Assembly: GCA_009780445.1 (NCBI GenBank)
Contig: WRAA01000013.1
Location: 1-17,861, forward strand
Direction of reading: 5' to 3'
Length of the DNA: 17,861 nucleotides
From: Defluviitaleaceae bacterium
Lineage (GTDB): Bacteria > Bacillota > Clostridia > Lachnospirales > WRAA01
Made by a program: the position numbers and the translations under genes. Shown here in pieces: positions 1-6,162 of the stretch (positions are counted from its first letter, which is position 1; each line of letters opens with the position of its first letter). The notes beneath the pieces are model-generated. The model had not been told where the DNA came from. It made no database searches and worked only from the letters and a program-made list of their open reading frames with translations.

Positions 1-780
1 AAGGGCGCAAAGGTATTCCGGCATTTGATGACGTAGTAATAAACAAAAGCAGAAGTCAAAAAACGGAGCTTGTAAATTGGCAATACTCCGGCACTGAAAA
101 AGGCATAGTGAAAGGGATCGGGGTAGTAAATGCACTATGGCAAACGAGCAAGGACGATTACACGCCCATTGATTATCGCATTTGGAATCCGCCGGATGAT
201 GGAAAGACTAAAAATGATCATTTTCGGGATATGCTATCATCCGCTAAAACTCGTGGACTCGAACCGGAGATGGTTGTTGCTGACAGTTGGTATAGTTCGC
301 TAAAAAAACTTAAAAAGTGTTCGTTCTCATGGCCGGGATTGGGTAATGGGTCTTAAAAAGAATCGTCTCGTTAATAAGCCGCACATTCAGTTATGTGAAC
401 TTGAAATACCCGATGAAGGTCTAAACGTTCATCTCAAAGGATATGGTTGGATTAAAGTGTTCCGGTTTGCGGCTAAGAATGGCCGCACGGATTACATTGG
501 CACGAGCCGCCTTGATTTGACCAAAGATACAATTAAGTCATACTTCGAGCGGCGTTGGAGCATTGAAGTTATGCACAGAGAGTTGAAGCAAACTTGTGGC
601 TTTGGTCGCTGTCAGGCTATTATTGGCCGAGCCGCCCGTAACCACATCGGACTTTCTTTAATTACCTTAGTGCGAAAACACCGAAGACGGCGACTTGATT
701 TTTCCACACCGTATCAACAAGACCGGGATGTTGTGAAACCTGCTACCCAGGCCGCTTTAGGTCGGCTTTTGTGTGCCTAA
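1..780 (+). pseudogene. IS4/IS701-type DDE transposase, frameshifted, 5' end outside window
   Basis: The reading frame is open from the window edge (first full codon at base 3), so the N-terminus lies outside. It resembles DDE transposases of the IS701/IS4 type. The candidate catalytic triad is visible: Asp in AFDDVV (bases 27-32), Asp in VVADSWYSS (282-284) and Glu in HRELKQ (580-582). Further family-like stretches are PDDGKTKNDHFRDML and HLKGYGWIKVFR. The first frame ends at 354-356; the rest continues in another frame through about 307 to 780. The two frames join at an A7 run (302-308): removing one A gives an uninterrupted SSLKNLKKVRSHGRDW, as expected for the family. It is therefore either a one-base insertion pseudogene or a slippage-dependent gene. 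It is the only plus-strand gene, it faces the BCCT gene, and it looks more A/T-rich than the genes to its right. The transposase assignment is secure; the exact IS family is not. Confidence 0.85.
1..780 (+). mobile_element. Partial insertion sequence (right-hand portion)
   Basis: This stretch is recognised only through its transposase. The left end lies outside the window. I could not identify a terminal inverted repeat or target duplication in the 43 bases between the transposase stop and the end of the convergent transporter gene. The right boundary is therefore unknown and is set at the transposase stop codon. Confidence 0.55.
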
Positions 781-823
781 GTGCGCAACTCGTGGAATAT
801 TGAGGATGTACACTATCGCCTAT

Positions 824-2368
824 CTATTTGCCGACACCTTCGGATAATTTTGGGTTCTCTTCTTGCAGCAGTTTTTGTGCGTCTTTGAAAAAGCTTGCTA
901 CAATTAGCAGGATTATTATGCCTATGGGGAACGCGGCTATTATTGCGACGCTCTGCAAATTATGTAGAGCGCTTTCGGAAAATATTAGCCCTGTGGGCAA
1001 GATGATGAACAGCACAGACCAGAAAATTCGCATTTTCTTGCTCGGTTCTTCGTGCTCGTGCAGCTCTTTGTAGGAATATTTTGATACCACCATGGTGAGA
1101 GCGTCGAATGTGGTGGCGTAGAATATAATCATGTTCAGCGCGAGCATCAGCAAGGCCAAGGTTGTGAAAGGCAGGGTTTCGAATACGCCCAGGATAGCGT
1201 AAGTTACAGGCACCCCTTCATATATCAAGATTATCGTGTCAACGCCGTGCAGGAACTGCTGCGCCATCCCGTATCCGCCGAGTATGATGAAGGAGGTGAA
1301 TGTTCCCGTAAGCCCCCACGCGTATCCGCCCAGAACAACGTTCTTGATCGTGCGCCCGCGGCTAATCATACCCACAAAGAAAGGAGTCGCCACACACCAC
1401 GCCATCCAATATGCCCAATAAAATATGGTCCAGTTCTGCGGGAAAGAATTTTGGCGCATCGGGTCTGCCCATGTAGCCAGCCCGACAAAATTCTGCGCCA
1501 GATTGCCCAGTGCCGATACCCCGCTTTCGAGAATAAAGCGCGTTTCGCCGCCCAACAATAAGAAATACAGCAGCATCACAGAAAAGAAATGTACGCTGAA
1601 CTTTGCCAGCCCTGCTATGGCTTTCATGCCTATTACCACAGCTGTCGTATAGATTACCGCAACCGTGATTAATATGATGATTGTAAATGCTGTGCTGTCA
1701 TCCAGCCCGAAAATACGCGCTAACGAGCCTGAAATCAACGGTGTGGCCAGCGAAAATGTGGTGGCTGTTCCGGCAAGCAAGGCAAATATTGCGGTTAAGT
1801 CTATCGCTCTGCCGGCTATGCCGTCAACATAGCTGCCCAAGATAGGGCGGCAAGCTTCGGAAAACTTCTGCTTCCCGGCTCCTTTGCCTCCGCGATTATG
1901 CAGCATGAAACCCAGGGCGACAGCCAAGACGATATAAAAGCTCCAAGCGATAGGCCCCCAGTGGAACAAGGGAAAAGTAGCTGACCACAGCTGCACATCT
2001 CCAAGCTCGCTTATGCGCGGTTCGGCGGCATACATAGCCCATTCGCTAAGCGAGAAGAATATGATATCCGCCGCCATGGTGGATGTGAAGATCATGGCAC
2101 CCCATGTAAAATTGCTGTACGCGGGGGGATTGCCCGCGCCGCCCAGCCGGATGCTGCCGTATTTCGAAAACGCGATATATATCGTGGTGCCGAAAATAAG
2201 CACTCCCAGCAATATATAGTACAGCCCGAATCCGTCGCCCAGGAAGCTGCGCACAGTGTATAGAAAATTTTGCGATTGCTCCGGCATTGCGATAAACAGC
2301 GCGCTTAGCGTAACAATACCCAGAAGCGGCACTATAAGCGATATGTAGTCTAACCTGCCGTTCTTCAC
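824..2368 (-). CDS. BCCT-family transporter, probable choline uptake
   Basis: This is a 514-residue polytopic protein of the betaine/choline/carnitine transporter family, predicted in the cytoplasmic membrane with about 12 helices. Family hallmarks are FHWGPIAWSFY (about 135-145), TATTFSLATPL (about 201-211) and the signature WTIFYWAYWMAW followed by FVGMISRGRT (about 313-340), which carries the aromatic residues of the substrate site. The glycine-rich GxGIG/GMGIG segment usual in Na+-coupled betaine members is not evident; the equivalent stretch reads TSTMAADIIFF (about 95-105). The start is GTG, overlapping the TGA of the upstream cytidylyltransferase by 4 bases with no strong SD, so translational coupling is likely. 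It is the last gene of the run choline kinase, cytidylyltransferase, transporter, which makes choline the likely substrate. Known lic loci generally use a LicB permease of another family for this step. Family call is firm; substrate is inferred from context. Confidence 0.9.
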   Translation of the reverse strand: MKNGRLDYISLIVPLLGIVTLSALFIAMPEQSQNFLYTVRSFLGDGFGLYYILLGVLIFGTTIYIAFSKYGSIRLGGAGNPPAYSNFTWGAMIFTSTMAADIIFFSLSEWAMYAAEPRISELGDVQLWSATFPLFHWGPIAWSFYIVLAVALGFMLHNRGGKGAGKQKFSEACRPILGSYVDGIAGRAIDLTAIFALLAGTATTFSLATPLISGSLARIFGLDDSTAFTIIILITVAVIYTTAVVIGMKAIAGLAKFSVHFFSVMLLYFLLLGGETRFILESGVSALGNLAQNFVGLATWADPMRQNSFPQNWTIFYWAYWMAWCVATPFFVGMISRGRTIKNVVLGGYAWGLTGTFTSFIILGGYGMAQQFLHGVDTIILIYEGVPVTYAILGVFETLPFTTLALLMLALNMIIFYATTFDALTMVVSKYSYKELHEHEEPSKKMRIFWSVLFIILPTGLIFSESALHNLQSVAIIAAFPIGIIILLIVASFFKDAQKLLQEENPKLSEGVGK

Positions 2369-3075
2369 CGGCTCTCACTCTTTTCCAGATCTGACAATGT
2401 ATCTATCTCCATGATGTCCGCATGTGATATTGGCCGGACTTGTAGGCGGTATTCATGCCGGTACAGAAACATAGGCACGTCGTCCCAAAAAATATCGGTC
2501 ATGCCTTGCCCCTTGTAAGCTTCTTCGATATGGTGACGCAGCTTCGCGCCGTCTTTTTCTGTCCAGAAAGATACTGAATACAGCTGCCACCCGTTTGTTC
2601 CGCCTGTGCGGCTACATTGCAGCACATAACCGTCGTCATCCACGGTTTGCAGCCATTCGCCGGTGCTTTCAGCCCACGCGCTGCAATATCCCGATGCGCT
2701 AAAGCAGGGGTTTAGGATGTCGGAATTGCGTATTACCAAGTCGCCGTCTGTTATAATGCAGTTGCCCAGATGCTCCCGCGCGGCGTATAGAGATGAAATA
2801 TTGTTGCACACGTCATAATCCGGGTTATGTAACAGCACAATCGAGGCTTGCGCATACTTCGCGGGAAGATACTCGAATTTTTCGCGCATATAGCCCACAA
2901 CCACGTATATCTCGGTTATACCGTGCGAAATAATGCTTTCTACAATGCCTTCTATCATCCTCTTGCCCCGTACCTCTATCAGAGGCTTGGGCGTTGTAGC
3001 GGTCAGCGGATGCAGGCGCGTACCCTTGCCGGCGGCCACTATTATTGCCTTTGTCGCCCTATGCTCCACCTGCAC
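2365..3075 (-). CDS. licC: CTP:phosphocholine cytidylyltransferase (LicC-like)
   Basis: Predicted to form CDP-choline from phosphocholine and CTP in the cytosol. The N-terminal nucleotidyltransferase signature KAIIVAAGKGTRLHPLT (about residues 9-25) binds the nucleotide, and KPL follows at about 30-32. Other stretches match LicC of Streptococcus pneumoniae as I recall it: NNISSLYAAREHL, ITDGDLVIRN (metal-binding Asp region), SVSFWTEKDG, TDIFWDDV and IMEIDTLSDLEK. The length of 236 residues is close to the roughly 229 of LicC. I chose the GTG at 3075 because GGAGG lies 7 bases upstream of it; a longer frame to 3117 would run deeper into the choline kinase gene without such a site. A second GTG two codons later is possible. 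The gene overlaps the upstream choline kinase by 17 bases and the downstream transporter by 4. General sugar-nucleotide transferases share the fold, but the LicC-specific segments and the neighbouring kinase favour LicC. Confidence 0.88.
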   Translation of the reverse strand: MQVEHRATKAIIVAAGKGTRLHPLTATTPKPLIEVRGKRMIEGIVESIISHGITEIYVVVGYMREKFEYLPAKYAQASIVLLHNPDYDVCNNISSLYAAREHLGNCIITDGDLVIRNSDILNPCFSASGYCSAWAESTGEWLQTVDDDGYVLQCSRTGGTNGWQLYSVSFWTEKDGAKLRHHIEEAYKGQGMTDIFWDDVPMFLYRHEYRLQVRPISHADIMEIDTLSDLEKSESR

Positions 3076-3946
3076 CGGAGATCCTCCCCATATACACTTG
3101 ATAGTAATATTTCGCATACTGATACTGTTTCAGAGCATATTGGCCAAAATTGGTGCCAAGCTGCGTTTTATACTCACACCAATTACTCCAGAGCAGGCCG
3201 CATATGGCGATGTAGGCATATATCTTTGTGCGTATATTGTCCGGGCATTCGCCCTCAAAATAGCAGTCTATCAGCTCTTCAACGTTTTCACGCTCATACA
3301 TGGCATACACCGCAAACATGGCTATATCCAGGTGTCTGTCCTGCATGGCGGAATATTCCCAGTCGATCAGCCTTATACCGCCGTTTACGAACAAAAAATT
3401 ATCCGGCACAGGGTCTATGTGAGACAGGGACATTTCTACCGGATCGCGCTGAAGATAGTCTTTTAATTCCAGTATGCCGGCCTTGGTCTGCCGGTAGTCC
3501 GCATAACACGATTCCCGCGTCAGCAAACCTTGGTAGAAGTCGATACGCTCGAAAATATCGAAGTAACAGTCCGCTTGCAGCTTCCTGTCGTGGAAGCTTT
3601 TCAGCACCTTCATGCACTTGGCCACATCCGCAAAATCCGCTGGGTCGCACACCCGGGCATCTTCCCAGAACACCGTTATCTTGTAGCCGTTTGCCGGATT
3701 CATGTACACCACGTCGTCGCCCAGGCCCAGGGGTGCTATCCGTGTGTATACCTCATATTCTTGGGTGCGGCTGATCAGCTTCTGCGTGCCGGCACCCGGT
3801 ATGCGGGCTATGTACTTCTTGCCGCCAAGCGTAAAAAGGAAGGATCGGTTTGTCATTCCCTTCTTTATCTGCTGTACTTGCGTAAGGTCTTTGGCGGAGC
3901 AATTTAACGCGTTTGCGATAATGCCTATTTCTTCGCGGTTCAGCAA
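3059..3946 (-). CDS. licA: Choline kinase (LicA-like)
   Basis: A 295-residue cytosolic kinase of the aminoglycoside-phosphotransferase/choline-kinase fold, predicted to phosphorylate choline with ATP. Visible in order: a glycine-rich GMTNRSFLF loop (30-38), KKYIARIPGAGTQKLISR (43-60) covering the ATP-binding lysine region and a LicA-like GTxKLI(N/S)R motif, the Brenner motif HIDPVPDNF (176-184) with catalytic Asp and metal-binding Asn, and LIDWEYSAMQD (193-203) for the second metal site. LLWSNWCEYK near 251-260 matches the aromatic C-terminal part of LicA. The start is TTG with AAGGAGG nine bases upstream. It overlaps the end of the preceding YidC-TagF fusion gene by 7 bases. No tetranucleotide repeat tract, as used for phase variation of licA in Haemophilus, is present near the start. 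Confidence 0.88.
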   Translation of the reverse strand: MLNREEIGIIANALNCSAKDLTQVQQIKKGMTNRSFLFTLGGKKYIARIPGAGTQKLISRTQEYEVYTRIAPLGLGDDVVYMNPANGYKITVFWEDARVCDPADFADVAKCMKVLKSFHDRKLQADCYFDIFERIDFYQGLLTRESCYADYRQTKAGILELKDYLQRDPVEMSLSHIDPVPDNFLFVNGGIRLIDWEYSAMQDRHLDIAMFAVYAMYERENVEELIDCYFEGECPDNIRTKIYAYIAICGLLWSNWCEYKTQLGTNFGQYALKQYQYAKYYYQVYMGRISGAGGA

Positions 3947-5865
3947 CTGCCGACACCTCCTTGCCGCCTTCGGCCGGCCAATTGAGTTATAATATATCTG
4001 CCGCAGGCTTCGCCATGCCTTCCGGGATAATAAATATACTTGCGCACAGCTTCCTCAATGTGGGCGCGGTAATTCTCTTTTTCGGCCAATACCTTGGCGC
4101 ATGTATCGCCCAGGGTGTCGAGATCGTTAATGTCCTGCGATACGCCCAAAACTTCGCGCAGTGATATGTCCAGCGGCACAAGGCCATAGTCCTTCCAGCG
4201 GGGGTTCAGCACCTTCATGGGCGTGTTAATGAATATGCTCGGCCGTAGTGTAGTGTACGAAAACTCAATCGCGATGCCGGACCAGTCCGTGATAATCAGA
4301 TCGGCCTCAAAGATTGACGCACTGCTCAAAAAGTCTGTGTCGAATATGATTTCGCCGGCGGAGACTTGATCCCTGTATAAATGCTGCAACTGCTCCATAA
4401 GTTCGGGGTAGATCACCGTGAACTGCGGATGAGGGCGCACAAACAGCCGGTATCCGCGGCCTTGCAGGCTGCCCAGGATTTTATGGATGCATTCGGTGTC
4501 CAAGATGTTATCCGGCTGCCAGGACGGCGCAATTAATATCTTGGGCGCGCCCGCGTCCGGCTGTATTTCTGCGACACGCTCGACTAATTTGTCGTACAGA
4601 CCATAGCCCGCTTTTACGAGGCGTTTCTTGCGCAAGCCCGCCATTTCTTCCCGGCGGCGGATTTCCGCGGCTTGGTGTTCGCCCACGCAGAAAAATGTGT
4701 CGAAATGGTCGTAGGCCGCTTCCCTTGCGGTAAGATGCAGGCTGCCCGGGCCGTGCGGAAGGTGTATGTATTCGATATCGTCGCGGGTGGCAGATCTCTT
4801 TATGTGGTACACATGCAGATCCTGCACCGTTGTCACCATGATATCGCAGCCCAGGCGCAGCAGCAGTGAAATAGTCTTTTCTTGGCTGGCGTAGTAGGGG
4901 ACAATACGCCCCTGTTGTACGCCCGGGTGTTCGAAAATCTTGTCCGCAAAATCATTGGTCAAGTAGTGTATGGTTGTGGAAGAGTTTGCCAAGAGATAGT
5001 CTATCAAGCTTTCGTAGTACTTGTACTGCCCGCCGGACAGCGCGTAGAACACCAGCTCTTTCTCCGCGGCGTTAAAGGCGGCGGCATCCTGCTTTTCGCG
5101 CGCTTTTTCCGCCGCTTTTGCTGATTTGGCGGCGGCAAGCTGTTCCGCCGTTTTCCGGCCGGCCTGTATGTGCGCGATGGCTTCGGCGGCAAGCTTTTGC
5201 GGATTGTGAGTTTTGTCCAGCACCAGCAATACGGCGATGCTGAATAGGTTGCTTGCCGTCCAGTACACACCAAAACCGGCAGGAAGCACCACAGTGAAGT
5301 AGATGGAAAGGATCATGGTGAGTCCGGTTAAAATACCGTTGGTTCGCGCACTTTGGCTGATTGCTCCGGGGCTGAAATGATTTTGCGCAAGGCAGAAAAT
5401 GAGTGTCGAGACGCTCGACAACGCCAGTATTATCCAATCGTTTGAAGGCGGATGAATGGCGAGGGTGGCCGCCAGATCAATGCCCAGCCAGTGCAGATCA
5501 GCACCGCCAAGCCGGCGGAAGGCATAGCCCAGACCGCGGAAAACCCCCATCAAGATGAAGAGCTGGGCAACGAGAGGCACCATGCCGAACAGAGGGTTGT
5601 ATCTCTCCGCTTTAAAGAGCCGGGACTGCGCTTCGGCAAGCCCTTCGCTGTCGCCAAAGTACCGCCTCTTCAGCTTATCCAAGGTAGGGGTGAGCTGCAA
5701 CAGGCGGATAGAGTTTTTGTGCGCAACCAGGCTGACCGGGAATATAGCGACGCGCACAACTGCCGCGAAGAGTATCAACGCGGACGCCATGCCGTTTGTA
5801 AGCAAGAAAAGCCTGTAGATGATATGACCCAATGGCACGCCCAGCAGGGCATCAATAAAGCCCAT
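3940..5865 (-). CDS. Oxa1/YidC-like membrane domain fused to CDP-glycerol glycerophosphotransferase (TagB/TagF)-like domain
   Basis: A 641-residue two-domain protein. Residues 1-215 resemble Oxa1/YidC insertases: a first core helix with the conserved arginine (VVRVAIFPVSL, R38), a charged cytosolic hairpin (about 50-90), NPLFGMVPLVAQLFILMGVFR (90-110), a third helix near 143-160, and the last pair with VLPAGFGVYWTASNLFSI (193-210). An Ala/Lys/Glu-rich helical linker (about 222-270) leads to a TagB/TagF-type domain (about 271-630) with LPHGP (369-373), a PSW motif (447-449), RPHP (477-480) and DLIITDWSGIAIEFSY (522-537). That family transfers polyol phosphates from CDP-activated donors onto teichoic acid chains. 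The start is ATG with AAGGGGAG eight bases upstream, 5 bases after the small MYLDPG gene. The gene runs directly into licA. The fusion is continuous with no stop or frame change. Each domain call is strong. The donor (CDP-glycerol, or CDP-choline given the neighbours) and the role of the insertase-like part are inferred. Confidence 0.87.
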   Translation of the reverse strand: MGFIDALLGVPLGHIIYRLFLLTNGMASALILFAAVVRVAIFPVSLVAHKNSIRLLQLTPTLDKLKRRYFGDSEGLAEAQSRLFKAERYNPLFGMVPLVAQLFILMGVFRGLGYAFRRLGGADLHWLGIDLAATLAIHPPSNDWIILALSSVSTLIFCLAQNHFSPGAISQSARTNGILTGLTMILSIYFTVVLPAGFGVYWTASNLFSIAVLLVLDKTHNPQKLAAEAIAHIQAGRKTAEQLAAAKSAKAAEKAREKQDAAAFNAAEKELVFYALSGGQYKYYESLIDYLLANSSTTIHYLTNDFADKIFEHPGVQQGRIVPYYASQEKTISLLLRLGCDIMVTTVQDLHVYHIKRSATRDDIEYIHLPHGPGSLHLTAREAAYDHFDTFFCVGEHQAAEIRRREEMAGLRKKRLVKAGYGLYDKLVERVAEIQPDAGAPKILIAPSWQPDNILDTECIHKILGSLQGRGYRLFVRPHPQFTVIYPELMEQLQHLYRDQVSAGEIIFDTDFLSSASIFEADLIITDWSGIAIEFSYTTLRPSIFINTPMKVLNPRWKDYGLVPLDISLREVLGVSQDINDLDTLGDTCAKVLAEKENYRAHIEEAVRKYIYYPGRHGEACGRYIITQLAGRRRQGGVGSC

Positions 5866-5870
5866 CCTTG

Positions 5871-6110
5871 TTACTCCCCTTCTTGCCGCTTGTTGTCCGC
5901 CAATGTGTCTACCATGTCGTTGTCGTCAAGTGTGTTGGTGCTGTGAGCCTCGCCGGACGGGCTGGTGTTTGCGGTGTTGCTGCTCTGCTTGCCGCCGGCA
6001 AACAGGCTGCGGATTTTGCGGCGAAACGTAATCAACAGCACCCCGCCTATCGAAACCAGCAGAGCAATCCCTTGAACCAGCATTCCGCCAAAACCGGGGT
6101 CTAAGTACAT
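5871..6110 (-). CDS. Small one-helix membrane protein with MYLDPG start
   Basis: A 79-residue protein with the N-terminus MYLDPGFGGML, one hydrophobic helix (about 9-28), a basic FRRKIR stop-transfer segment, and a hydrophilic tail rich in Asn, Ser and Asp. The start is supported by AGGAGG seven bases upstream of the ATG; longer reading of the same frame enters the sulfatase gene antisense to no purpose. Short proteins beginning MYLDPG(S/T)G with one helix are, as I recall, frequent neighbours of membrane sulfatase-like enzymes and capsule or polymer genes, but their function is not established. It lies between the sulfatase-type enzyme and the YidC-TagF fusion, so it is probably a membrane partner of one of them. 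No enzyme motif is visible. Confidence 0.8.
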   Translation of the reverse strand: MYLDPGFGGMLVQGIALLVSIGGVLLITFRRKIRSLFAGGKQSSNTANTSPSGEAHSTNTLDDNDMVDTLADNKRQEGE

Positions 6111-6127
6111 AGAAATTCCTCCTGCAT

Positions 6128-6162
6128 CCGAATTTATTCGGCCATGGTTTATTCTGCCATGG
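6128..6162. repeat. Tandem 15-bp repeat plus adjoining 14-bp inverted repeat
   Basis: Two adjacent 15-base copies (6133-6147 and 6148-6162) differ at a single position, so the end of the sulfatase-type gene, encoding Met-Ala-Glu-stop, is effectively duplicated just after the real stop. Overlapping the outer copy is CCGAATTTATTCGG (6128-6141), a perfect inverted repeat with 6-base arms and a 2-base loop. It lies a few bases upstream of the SD of the small MYLDPG gene. It looks like a local duplication that may form a small hairpin in the intercistronic RNA. Confidence 0.7.

Noticed and set aside
3947..3970. Phase-variation repeat tract at the choline kinase start
   Set aside because: Haemophilus licA carries tetranucleotide repeats, but none occurs here; an ordinary SD and a TTG start are present.
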